DNA of 64,000 nucleotides from Owenia fusiformis (taxonomy: Eukaryota > Annelida > Polychaeta > Sabellida > Oweniidae). The notes below the pieces were generated by a model. That model had not been told where the DNA came from, did no database searches, and was given only the letters and a program-made list of their open reading frames with translations. The position numbers were made by a program, and so were the translations under genes. Position 1 is the first letter of the stretch. Each line of letters begins with the position of its first letter. The DNA lies in the NCBI GenBank assembly GCA_903813345.2, contig CAIIXF020000006.1, forward strand, positions 17,736,348-17,800,347, written 5' to 3'. Shown here piece after piece: positions 37,201 to 43,196 of the stretch.

Positions 37201-39307
37201 GGCTTGGAACAGCAACGACTCTCGCATTGCTAAACGAATGGCACTGCTGGTCTTCACAGACTTTGGTTGCTGGGCTCCAATTGCCTTGTTTTCATTTACT
37301 GCCGCCTTCGATAGATATCTTATTACATTAGAGGACGCAAAGTTTCTAACTATATTTGTGTTGCCTTTAAACAGTTGTGTAAATCCGTTCTTATATGCTA
37401 TATGCACAAAACAATTTAAGAAAGATTGTGTAGTTTTTTGCAAAAGACTCGAGGAGACATCTATCTCTCGTGGAATTTCACGACTGACAAATAGACATAA
37501 TATGTCAATGAGTGTTGGATCATCGCGGAGATTATCAGCATTAAATAGCTTTTTTGCTAGCATGGATAAACGAGACAGTCGGAGTTGGAGTGGTGGACAA
37601 TGCAATGTAAATGATCGTCATAATAATGGCCGAGGGTCAGGCGGATCCCGGGGTTCGCGTGGATCCCTAGTTTTACAAAATATCAACAATCTTCAAAGAG
37701 AGGCTGATATGGAAAATGAGGCTCAACATGTGCAGCCATCAACTCCACTCTGTGCGCAGGGGCCTATAGTTGCCAATGGAAACGCACCGCCTAGCAAACA
37801 AACTGTCCTTTCCGATGATTTTGTCCAGCCAGTGTTCTGTCTCGGTGAAACAAGAACACCAGTCCCAGATAAAAAGGGGCTTTCTCCAGACAATCTAGCT
37901 CTCTCAGAGCGCAGACCTAGTTCATTTGATAAGTTTCTCAACCCCCAGCAATTGCTGCTTTCCATTCTAAAGCGCAAGAAGGAGAAAGAACGAGAGGTGT
38001 CTGAGGCATGTAAGGAAGACTCAGTCTGGGTGCCTCGAGAGGACACTCAGGAAAGTGTGGGTATGTTCCCCCTGATGCCGCTGGGGGAGAGCCCAGGAGG
38101 AGCACGTCGCTCATGCTCCCCTAAGAGTCCAAGCTGGACACGAAGACTCAAGAATGCCACATCACCAAAACTCTCAACTCGCTCATCATGCTTGAAGGCT
38201 AGCAGCTCAGACTATGAACTCATGCTAAATCCTGCTGAAAATACTCAATGCTCATATCAGAAAATGGAAAATATTCTTGCAGACAATCCTTCTGGAGGAG
38301 TTACAGACAATGACCATAATTCAGACTATATGAATTATAATGGAGAACATGCTGTATGTAGGAACAGATCTGGCAGACACAACAAATATATGAATGAACC
38401 TAGAAAGTGTGCTGAATATATGAACACACCAGGTATTCATGATAACTGTATGAACACTTGTGAACCTCACAAGGTCGAGTTGGACACTGCTAAACTACCA
38501 TCATGTAGGAAAGCAGATTGCGTTAACTATGGCAGTTATGATGCATCGAATATGAAACATACCGGTTGCTACGGAAACTATGAGAATCTCGGGGAACAAA
38601 TTCAAAGCAAATCAATAGAGTGTGTGCATCATTGTAAAAAAGATTGTGATAACACAATGTGTTCTAAGAAGTCTGATAGTGGGGATAGTGGGGTAGGGCA
38701 TCTGAGTCAGAGAAACAGCGATGATAACTGTAGTGAGGAACATGATGTTATGAACAACTATATTGCACAGGGTATCTCAGCAATTCAGGAAAATGAACTT
38801 CTAGATGATGAAAGTTTTGTTGCTATGGAGACACCATGTAGTCTCCGTAGCTACTGTAAGGACAGAAGAGGTAGAGCTAATAGACAATCCATAAGTTTGT
38901 CCTCTTTAAATGACCCAGCTGGGGAAAATTTCTCAAATAGGTCTAGCGGTTGCTCATGCTCAGACATATTATCAAGTGTACCAAATCTCAATATTGATTG
39001 CCATGACAACCAGTATGACCTTGGTCACCATGGCAATCCAGGGGTGCCATATGCAAACTGCAACATGCTTGTGCATACAGATAAATCAAAAATTGATTTA
39101 ACCCCAGGTTTGGAATTCTTACATAAAGCTAGATCAAATCAAAAACAGAACAATTATACATATTTTTTAGGGAACAAAGATTCTTTCTCTGATACAGTTG
39201 CCATGGAGACAACAGATAAGATGTCACATGATGAGACGCAAAGAGAATGTTCAGAGGAAGAGAGCTGCAATGTCAGAGATAACAGTGAAACAGAGAGTAG
39301 TTTTTAA
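13148..39307 (+). CDS. LGR: LGR type B / bursicon receptor-like leucine-rich repeat GPCR (spliced, 5' end missing)
   Basis: Eighteen exons joined by GT-AG introns give 4,291 coding nt, ending in a TAA stop (1,429 residues seen). The order is about 16 extracellular LRRs of mostly 24 residues, a cysteine-containing hinge (YHCCDY, then CFPHP and FEPCNDLMGSW), seven TM helices, NPFLY in TM7 and a very long cytoplasmic tail. LERFYAITHAMHLN after TM3 and GSQAWNSNDSRIAKRMALL before TM6 are, from memory of the family, closest to the arthropod bursicon receptor (rickets/LGR2). The LRR with TQFPDFNGT and the CCDY cap are typical of the LGR4/5/6 group. Such receptors bind cystine-knot hormones or R-spondins at the plasma membrane; bursicon receptors couple to Gs/cAMP. 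The ligand here is not shown by the sequence. The signal peptide, LRRNT and first LRR were not found and probably lie in unrecognised small exons before 13148 or outside the window. Confidence 0.95.
13680..15095. repeat. Dispersed repeat block with GGATAGGATA tract and CGCCATAACTTC units
   Basis: It opens with the hairpin GAAATTGAACGAAGTTCAAT and closes with the hairpin AGACTCCAGAT...ATCTGGAGTCT. Inside are a GGATAGGATAGGA simple-sequence tract (13790-13960) and at least three imperfect units with CGCCATAACTTC and GAACCGGAAGTC (14045, 14178, 14620). It sits in the intron between LGR exons a and b. Confidence 0.75.
15490..15633 (+). CDS. LGR: LGR exon b (two LRRs)
   Basis: This is a 144-nt exon in phase 2 at both ends, flanked by tttcag and gtaagt. 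It encodes two typical LRRs beginning RLDGNHFKYIPAEAF and RLDGNKFTEVPSGAL. Its exact double length suggests fusion of two 72-nt modules by intron loss, or a tandem duplication. Confidence 0.95.
15915..15986 (+). CDS. LGR: LGR exon c (one LRR)
   Basis: This is a 72-nt phase-2 exon with acceptor ttttcag and donor gtaagt. It encodes KLGSNFISSIPEGTFKNL and the rest of one LRR. Confidence 0.94.
16283..16366 (+). CDS. LGR: LGR exon d (enlarged 28-residue LRR)
   Basis: This is an 84-nt exon in phase 2 with acceptor tctaaag and donor gtaagt. It begins DLNKNRIKGKISKKTL and then carries extra residues around KTCIG before the closing leucine. The repeat is 28 residues instead of 24, and its acceptor is weaker than the neighbours'. 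The open frame and matching phases support it as a real exon. Confidence 0.85.
16367..19903 (+). other. LGR intron d-e (3.5 kb)
   Basis: No further LRR exon was found here. A short tandem run of TTTTGTAATATCAGAATG-like units lies at 18620-18735. A terminal-inverted-repeat element at 18753-19591 is listed separately. The rest is unremarkable AT-rich sequence. Confidence 0.6.
18753..19591. mobile_element. TIR element, CAGTGTTCGCG ends, with CTAATG direct repeats
   Basis: The left end reads CAGTGTTCGCG and the right end is its reverse complement CGCGAACACTG. CTAATG flanks both sides (18747-18752 and 19592-19597), as expected for a 6-bp target-site duplication. The 839-bp body encodes no recognised transposase. 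The CAGTG start resembles hAT ends, but those usually make 8-bp duplications, so the superfamily is left open. Confidence 0.75.
19904..19975 (+). CDS. LGR: LGR exon e (one LRR)
   Basis: This is a 72-nt phase-2 exon with acceptor tctttag and donor gtaagt. It encodes LLEENDISSIDDDAFQGL and the rest of one LRR. The CCAAT minisatellite begins 63 bp after its end. Confidence 0.95.
20039..20533. repeat. 42-bp minisatellite, about 12 copies, each with a CCAAT box
   Basis: Eleven units of 42 bp plus one of 33 bp share the core TTGAACCAATCAGAGAA followed by CACCAYTGAACTTTGCAG. Because 42 is a multiple of 3, both strands show long spurious reading frames (a 14-residue unit such as NTIELCSLILNQSE). Units differ at a few positions and the edge copies are the most diverged, as expected for an array growing from its centre. 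It lies in an LGR intron. Confidence 0.97.
20965..21033 (+). CDS. LGR: LGR exon f (one LRR)
   Basis: This is a 69-nt phase-2 exon with acceptor attttag and donor gtaagt. It encodes EINANKLKHLPVALRDLPAL and closes a 23-residue LRR. Confidence 0.94.
21336..21479 (+). CDS. LGR: LGR exon g (two LRRs)
   Basis: This is a 144-nt phase-2 exon with acceptor gttacag and donor gtaagc. It encodes two LRRs starting SLADNRIHSLPQYGF and LLKGNPIDSVDSKAF. Confidence 0.95.
22196..22793. mobile_element. TA-flanked MITE with ends like CAGGGTGTTTCATAATGA
   Basis: The left end CAGGTCTTTTCATAATGACC and the right end (reverse complement CAGGGTGTTTCATAATGACT) form an imperfect inverted repeat, with TA at both junctions. 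This is the mariner/Tc1-type signature. No transposase is present. Related ends occur inside the MITEs at 24841 and 61912. Confidence 0.75.
22960..23765. mobile_element. TA-flanked element with CAGTAAAACCTG ends
   Basis: CAGTAAAACCTG at the left is matched by CAGGTTTTACTG at the right, with TA on both sides. Inside, the phrase GGTTTTCCCTAYAGAGAGG recurs several times (about 23020, 23640 and 23720). The ends resemble Tigger/pogo elements. No intact coding sequence is present. Confidence 0.75.
23877..24017 (+). CDS. LGR: LGR exon h (irregular LRR plus LRR)
   Basis: This is a 141-nt phase-2 exon with acceptor gttacag and donor gtaagt. It begins VLSDVKDQTQFPDFNGT and continues to RGNIERIPEDLCTKIPAI. 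The irregular TQFPDFNGT repeat followed by a P(E/N)xLC repeat is diagnostic of the LGR4/5/6 plus bursicon-receptor group, as opposed to glycoprotein-hormone or relaxin receptors. Confidence 0.96.
24148..24760. repeat. Dispersed GTCACCACC repeat with internal TTTGACCTTCAATGA tandem
   Basis: It starts with a short hairpin (GTCACCACC...GGTGGTGAC), then GTCTGTAACAAATTC. It then runs into about four imperfect units containing TTTGACCTTCAATGA, CAACTTGCTTCAAATTGAC and CAAGTTCTCAGAA. The same family appears at 12643, 15318, 32210, 41081, 42835, 59180, 62806 and 63395. Confidence 0.8.
24841..25679. mobile_element. MITE copy 1, GAGAGATTTCGCAC ends, TA target site
   Basis: The 839-bp element begins GAGAGATTTCGCACCTAGTG and ends with the inverted form. 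The imperfect terminal repeats are about 45 bp, with TA on both sides. It is a close copy of 61912-62770. A short reading frame beginning near TYLFDWCFKLMVKVFDWILF is open in both copies but is probably not a gene. This copy lacks 22 bp that hold one end of a nested element in copy 2. Confidence 0.93.
25774..25839 (+). CDS. LGR: LGR exon i (one short LRR)
   Basis: This is a 66-nt phase-2 exon with acceptor tttcag and donor gtaagt. It encodes DLHSNRIRIIPELSKCKQLY, a 22-residue LRR with the cysteine seen at this place in LGR4-6 receptors. It lies 94 bp after the MITE. Confidence 0.95.
26407..26553 (+). CDS. LGR: LGR exon j (two LRRs)
   Basis: This is a 147-nt phase-2 exon with acceptor ttctcag and donor gtatgt. 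It encodes NLGNNLIESLEGSLFKGL and TISKNHIQMLPNDAFLGD. Confidence 0.95.
26882..26953 (+). CDS. LGR: LGR exon k (one LRR)
   Basis: This is a 72-nt phase-2 exon with acceptor gtttcag and donor gtaagt. It encodes DLEDNEISHIEQEAFAPLGK. Confidence 0.95.
27351..27531 (+). CDS. LGR: LGR exon l (last LRR and C-terminal cap)
   Basis: This is a 181-nt exon that enters in phase 2 and leaves in phase 0 at gaggtaaag. It encodes NLADNKFDILPTKGLEGI and then the C-terminal cap with LSYVYHCCDY, equivalent to the PYAYQCC cap of LGR4-6. It closes the ectodomain solenoid. Confidence 0.93.
27809..27890 (+). CDS. LGR: LGR exon m (hinge)
   Basis: This is an 82-nt exon, phase 0 in and phase 1 out, with acceptor tttccag and donor gtgagt. 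It encodes EDKASPQLSEITTWLPASNW and an NWS glycosylation sequon. Hinge sequence is poorly conserved, so support rests on splice signals and matching phases on both sides. Confidence 0.82.
28011..28381. mobile_element. TTAA-flanked MITE (piggyBac-type site)
   Basis: AGGGAGAATCAGATCT at the left is matched by the inverted AGATCTGATTCTGCCT at the right (one mismatch), and TTAA abuts both ends (28007-28010 and 28382-28385). At 371 bp with no coding sequence, it fits a non-autonomous piggyBac-like or Kolobok-like element. It lies in the LGR hinge intron. Confidence 0.75.
28393..28668. repeat. Inverted repeat GGTATCGATATGGAGAA
   Basis: TTGGTATCGATATGGAGAA near 28395 is repeated in inverted form (TTCTCCATATCGATACCA) near 28640. 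The loop of about 230 bp is AT-rich. No target duplication is evident, so it may be an old MITE remnant. Confidence 0.55.
30959..31168 (+). CDS. LGR: LGR exon n (hinge with YDYD motif)
   Basis: This is a 210-nt exon in phase 1 at both ends, with acceptor gtttcag and donor gtaagt. It encodes NTSVYNSSLYDYDKFLDEV, an acidic stretch, and QIKCFPHP, the conserved hinge cysteine before TM1. Sequons NTS, NSS and NNT are present. The acidic YDYD cluster resembles the tyrosine-sulfation motif of glycoprotein-hormone receptor hinges. Confidence 0.92.
31798..32025 (+). CDS. LGR: LGR exon o (TM1-TM2)
   Basis: This is a 228-nt exon in phase 1 at both ends, with acceptor ttccag and donor gtaata. It begins PFEPCNDLMGSWALR, then TM1 (VWIVFFLALIGNATVLFVL, with the GN of class A receptors) and TM2 (FLICNLACADFFMGIYLGFL, with the LACAD motif). 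Confidence 0.97.
32334..32513 (+). CDS. LGR: LGR exon p (ECL1, TM3, ICL2)
   Basis: This is a 180-nt exon in phase 1 at both ends, with acceptor tgtag and donor gtaagt. TM3 carries SPGC (the disulfide cysteine) and ends LERFYAITHAMHLNKRLSLR. ERF stands in place of the class A DRY motif; family members commonly have ERW or ERN. The 3' end of this exon is duplicated into the intron (see 32480-32613). Confidence 0.97.
32480..32613 (+). repeat. 67-bp tandem duplication across the exon p / intron boundary
   Basis: The unit 32480-32546 contains the last 34 nt of exon p, its gtaagt donor and the first 33 nt of intron. It is repeated at 32547-32613 with a handful of substitutions. The second copy keeps a perfect gtaagt at 32581. 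In-frame extension to it would hit TAA within four codons of the true donor. Confidence 0.95.
32514..35336 (+). other. LGR intron p-q (2.8 kb)
   Basis: It contains the second copy of the 67-bp duplication and, in its second half, the CCGTC element. The stretch 32620-33850 shows nothing recognisable beyond AT-rich unique sequence. Confidence 0.6.
33858..35183. mobile_element. Dispersed element with CCGTC-type tract and ATCCCACCGAAC / GTTCGGTGGGAT ends
   Basis: ATCCCACCGAAC near the left edge is inverted as GTTCGGTGGGAT near 35152, followed by TTGCTACTCCGTGGAGTTGC. A CTGTCC/CCGTCC tract follows the left end. The body contains several phrases AAGATGGC(T/G)GC. It is related to 35682-36849 and to a fragment at 10612-10655. 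No open protein frame is present. Confidence 0.75.
35337..35462 (+). CDS. LGR: LGR exon q (TM4, ECL2)
   Basis: This is a 126-nt exon in phase 1 at both ends, with acceptor ttttcag and donor gtaatg. It encodes YVMTCGWGFALLLASMPIFG (TM4) and SDYKRFAVCLPFDVD, with the ECL2 cysteine that pairs with TM3. Confidence 0.97.
35682..36849. mobile_element. Dispersed CCGTC element with internal 464-bp tandem duplication
   Basis: It starts ATCCCAACGAACGAAGTTCG, then has a tract of TCCGTCCGTCAGTCTG repeats (35711-35782). It ends with TTGTTGGGATTTGCTACTCC and GGAGTTGC. Internally, 35871-36334 is repeated at 36335-36725 with few changes, including TTCAAGATGG and GACGGGACTTTTT. The family is the same as 33858-35183. 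Confidence 0.8.
37107..39307 (+). CDS. LGR: LGR exon r (TM5-TM7 and about 630-residue cytoplasmic tail)
   Basis: This is a 2,201-nt terminal exon with acceptor tttcag and stop TAA at 39305. TM5 starts GYVGFILVFNSLAFF; ICL3 has AIRGSQAWNSNDSRIAKRM; TM6 has ALLVFTDFGCWAPIALFSF; TM7 ends CVNPFLYAICTKQFKKDC. The single-exon tail that follows is far longer than in typical LGRs. It is rich in Ser, Asn, Asp and Cys and contains five YxN motifs (38327, 38387, 38417, 38579, 39050) and a DSGDSGVGHLS cluster (38675). It has no predicted membrane segment or recognised domain. The frame is open throughout with coding-like composition, so the tail is taken as real. Confidence 0.96.
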
Positions 39308-39318
39308 AATACAGTTTA

Positions 39319-40038
39319 AGCCCTGTATACACTGGCAAGAGCAATGCTTAAGATGCAAGAAAATTGCTTGAAGTCTCCGATAAATCGGACTACGTATACC
39401 GCTGTGTTTACATTAGGGGATTAGAAGAGTTTATTTTTTTTTTAGTTATGCAAGCTATATCAATATTAGGCCTTCATGCATGTACTCGTGTGTACAATCA
39501 GCATGCCCTACAATATTATATAAACCAGGCTATTCAAATACTACATAATGTACACTATTTGTGTGTACTACATGGGAATACGATTCCCTGGGAAACAAAA
39601 CACAAATACTTTTTATATGTTCAAAATGAGCCATTTGATTGATGCATACACTTAATAGCTCATTAATAACATCTACAAAGTATATCTAACAGTAATTTTC
39701 AATTTCAATGGTGAAACTTGCCTGTTTACGATTATACGGGAAATCAACATGGATTGTTCACCTTCCTGACTTACCTCTGAAGCCTGTACCTTGTAATCTC
39801 TTTATATAGGTTAGCGAGAGCGCTGCGTCTGCGCAGTTTTAAACTTTGGCGCACACTTTAAAATGAAAATGAAACAACAGGCGTGATTTTGTTCTCTCAT
39901 GCTAAACTATTAAAACGATTACATGTATGTCCATGTTGAAAGCAAAACACATGAATAAATTGAAGAACACAATGAAATAGAAGATATGTTGCAAGTTTTG
40001 CAACAATAAAGTTTTTCATAACGGGTGTATACAGGGCT
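39319..40038. mobile_element. TIR element 11 bp after the LGR stop codon
   Basis: A perfect 14-bp inverted repeat AGCCCTGTATACAC / GTGTATACAGGGCT bounds 720 bp. No clear target duplication remains. It contains both AATAAA hexamers nearest to the LGR stop (39954 and 40005), so it may supply the receptor's 3'UTR and poly(A) signal. Reading frames inside are not recognised. Confidence 0.8.
40005..40010 (+). promoter_or_regulatory. Candidate LGR poly(A) signal AATAAA
   Basis: AATAAA lies about 700 bp after the LGR stop. Another AATAAA is at 39954-39959. Both lie inside the TIR element. Assignment is by position only. Confidence 0.45.
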
Positions 40039-40574
40039 CAAATTGGAGGGTAGACCAGATTACATATTTAGTATATTGTAGTTCTCTGAGCACTTCTGTA
40101 AGTATGCAAGCTAGAAAGCTGCAGTTCAATATTTTAGCTTTAATGTATCGGTGCTATTTGTTTCCCTGACCTCGTGCTATTTATCATTTTTGTGTATAAC
40201 CCTTAATATGAAATGTCATCGATGTTATCTCATCCAAAATTCATACCTGCAATTAGTATTACAGATCAAATTGGGTTTTTACCCTAACGATTTACTAATG
40301 AAATGTATGTTTAATGGTACACGGTTGGATATCCAAAGACCTCCCAGGAAACCCTATTTTACATTTTAAGGGTTTTTATTACAATTTTTCCATAATTTTG
40401 ATGCGATAATGATCAGCTTATACAATGTTATAATGATCTAGTTAACAGTAAGTTAACCTTTAAGAGGCAATCTTTCAGTTAAAATCCTTTAAAAACATTG
40501 TTTGGCCCTAGAAAAAGTTATATAAACAATTTTTGTTCATCAACATCTTATCATCAATATGATAGTGGTAGATA

Positions 40575-40699
40575 GGGAGTTTAAGCTAGCATATAAAATC
40601 GAAACGCCAACCTAAACGTATGACCAATCGCCCATACAAATGCTTCAATATTTTCCGTTCATATTTAGGTTGTGAAAAACATTGCAAGCTTAAACTCCA
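40575..40699. mobile_element. 130-bp MITE family, copy 3 (125 bp)
   Basis: GGGAGTTTAAGCTAGCATAT at the left and GCAAGCTTAAACTCCA at the right, TA-flanked. It differs from copies 1 and 2 by a small internal deletion and a mutated terminal base. Confidence 0.9.
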
Positions 40700-41080
40700 T
40701 ATTATTGAAAGATGGACTTTAGAACAGGAAAATGAACCAGTATTACTTTAAATTGGGTATTTCTTAAAGGATTGGTTCTAAAATCCTTTGTAATTTTGGC
40801 CAGCTTTTCTTTTGCATAATAATCATGTTTGTGTTCATTGTAATCTTTACTTCTTTACAAATGTTGCTTATTTTACAGAGAGGTTGCACAAATTAATATT
40901 TCCCTTTGCTTTTATCAGTTTATGACTTATGAGGAATCAAATATCTGTAAATGGCAATATTTTGCTAAACCTGCATTATTACTTAGTAGATGAAGATTCA
41001 GTGAATCAAAAAGTATCATTCCTTTTTGATTTTTGTGTATTTCATTGTATTTTTGAATTGTATATATTTCAGATTTTTAC

Positions 41081-41225
41081 GTCACCACCAAAAGTGGTGA
41101 CATATTATATTCTCCAACTTTTTTGTGGCTAGTGTTTGGTGTCTGTATTAATAGCATTCGGCATCTGTAAACAAATGGCAGGTGGTAACATTTTGCATGT
41201 TAAAATAAAATTTATGATATTTTGA
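41081..41225. repeat. Dispersed GTCACCACC repeat copy
   Basis: GTCACCACCAAAAGTGGTGAC forms a terminal hairpin, followed by CTCCAACTTTTTTGTGG, GTGTTTGGTGTCTGTA and CAAATGGCAGGTGGTAACA. It is the clearest copy of the family's left end. Confidence 0.85.
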
Positions 41226-41418
41226 TGCCTTAAGATTTTATAAACATAAGATGCTGATGAAGCAATTTTATTTGATCCATATTTCTTTGTTTGATGCCTT
41301 TAGATAGAAATAATAATAATGTACACAGTTTACTAAGATGTCGAGTGTAAGAACTTATAAAAAATTTAATTATATCTATTGAGTTTTTATGTCACCCAAA
41401 AAGTGGCAATTGGCAATC

Positions 41419-41960
41419 TCACTGCTACCCACCTAGTTACACAGACGTATCGTCAGTGTATCATGGCTGAACTACTTCCGGGATTTGAATTTGGTAAGAT
41501 ATTTTTATTTCTCGATTTACATCTACTTATAAGCTACGATGTGGATTATAATTTGGCTCGAAGTTATGGGAGATAGTCTAGTTTGAGAATGTGTCGATGG
41601 TTTTAGGTTTGGTATGTTAACGAAGACAAATTTCACATATTTAGTCCCTCGCTTTTGTTACACTGACAATCGGCATTAATATTGCCAATATTACACTGAT
41701 ATTGGTCGTACGTCAGTGTAACAAAAGCGAGGGACTAAATACGTGAATTGCGTTTTCGTTAACATATAAAACCTAAAACCATCGACACATTCTCAAACTA
41801 GACTATCTTCCTTAACTTCGAGCCAAATTATTATCCACAACGTGACTTATAAGGAGGTGTAAATCGGGAAATAAAAAAATCTTACCGAAACCTAGTCCCG
41901 GAAGTAGTTCCGCCATGATACACTGACGATACGTCTGTGTAACTAGGTGGGTAGCAGTGA
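41419..41960. mobile_element. Foldback element, about 250-bp arms, possible captured first exon
   Basis: TCACTGCTACCC at the left is inverted as GGGTAGCAGTGA at the right, and the arms pair along their whole length with moderate divergence. The centre is a tighter palindrome with TAGTCCCTCGCTTTTGTTAC. Each arm carries ATGGC(T/G)GAACTACTTCCGGGA followed by a GTAAGAT donor-like site, which looks like a promoter-proximal first exon. Confidence 0.85.
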
Positions 41961-42025
41961 ATCTGCGGTTGACAAGGACTTCATTCAATGTGGGATCCTC
42001 TGGCAAAGTTTTAATAATCATAGTC

Positions 42026-42826
42026 TTATATTGATAGAGTTATGGTTGTTTCAAAATATGCTCCAGATGTCGTCAATTTCGCTGAAAACAAACAAGCAAT
42101 GTTCAAGGAAAACTGTTCATAACACGGATGCATTCTTCCCCATGGGTATGACTCAAATTTTGCAGCCATTGCTTGTTGGAGTTCTGCAATTGCGGTAGGG
42201 TTATTTTCATGCACATTATCCTTTAAATAACCCCAGATATAGAAGTCAGGGGCATTGAGATCAAGACTGTGGGATGACCATGGGTTCTCATAGAAATGAC
42301 TAGTGAGCCAGGCTATGCTATCATTAGAAGTGTGAGGAGTAGCTCCATCCTTCTAGAACCATTGTTCTTGTCTATTGAAGTATCTATGTCACTCTAGAAT
42401 TGCCTAGAACTTCCTGGGAACGCCAATATTGCACTGTGTGTTAACAGTAACAGTGTTGCCATTATCAACCTCAAACCAAAAGGGGCTGATGATTTCATGT
42501 TTGGAAATTGGCAGCCCAAGCTGTGCATTTAACAGAATGAAGGGGCCTTTGAAGCACTTCATCTGGAATTTGTGATCCCAGAACACATTATTTCTTGAGT
42601 TTACATGATCAGGAAGAAGGGAATGTAATTCAGCCGAAAACCTAACATTGGAAATGGACGACATTTGGAGCATATTTTGGAACGACCATAACTCTATCAA
42701 TATAAGACTGTGATTATTGAAACTTTGCCAGAGGATCCCACATTGAATGAAGTCCTTGTGTGCCAAATTTAACCTCCATTTAAGAAAAATTTTGAAGAAA
42801 TGGAGGGTTGCTTTTTTTTGGGTCAC
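42026..42826 (-). pseudogene. Broken DDE (mariner/IS630-like) transposase
   Basis: Reading right to left, blocks of FWFEVDNGNTVTVNTQCN, KDGATPHTSNDSIAWL and LNAPDFYIWGYLKDNVHE are seen, separated by in-frame stops. The (K/Q)DGA.PHT and (L/S)P.DF..WGYLK patterns are typical of the catalytic core of mariner-type DDE transposases. It is inactive as it stands. Confidence 0.8.
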
Positions 42827-42834
42827 CCTGTATC

Positions 42835-43196
42835 AGAAGTTCAAATCTGATTTGAGATTTAAGATTTGACCTTCAATGATCGTCTCAAGGTAAATAAAAA
42901 AGAATTGACCCCTAATGACCTTCTCAAGGTCAAAAAAAGGTCAAAATGATCTTTTTTCAACTTGCTTCAAATTGACCAAATCATCTAAGAGTTCTCGGAA
43001 GTTCAATCTGAATTTAGATTTTAGATTTCACCTTCAATGAGCTTTTCAGGGTCAACATTTCTTCAATTTGCATCAAATTGACCCATTTTTTAAAAATCAT
43101 CGACAAGTTCTCAGAAATTCAAATCTGACTTAGATTGAACTCATAATATTGTGAGCAACTAGGTGGTGACATTTTGTCATGTTAGGGCCTTGTTAT
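42835..43196. repeat. TTTGACCTTCAATGA tandem repeat ending in GGTGGTGACATTTTG
   Basis: Three imperfect units share AAGATTTGACCTTCAATGA, CTTCTCAAGGTCAAAAA and AACTTGCTTCAAATTGACC with the block at 24290-24760. The right end GGTGGTGACATTTTGTCATG matches the family's right end. Confidence 0.8.

Larger units (their letters stand above)
41391..42830. mobile_element. Decayed mariner/IS630-type transposon with foldback insertion
   Basis: The right end reads GGGTCACCCTG followed by TA. The left end near 41391 is degraded (GTCACCCAAAAAG). The minus strand carries a broken DDE transposase. Sequences at 41970-42075 and 42655-42765 are inverted copies of each other, so the element is rearranged. A 542-bp foldback sits in its left part. 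Confidence 0.75.

Noticed and set aside
39364-39642. 92-residue frame after the LGR stop
   Set aside because: It lies inside the TIR element in the 3'UTR and has no recognisable motif.
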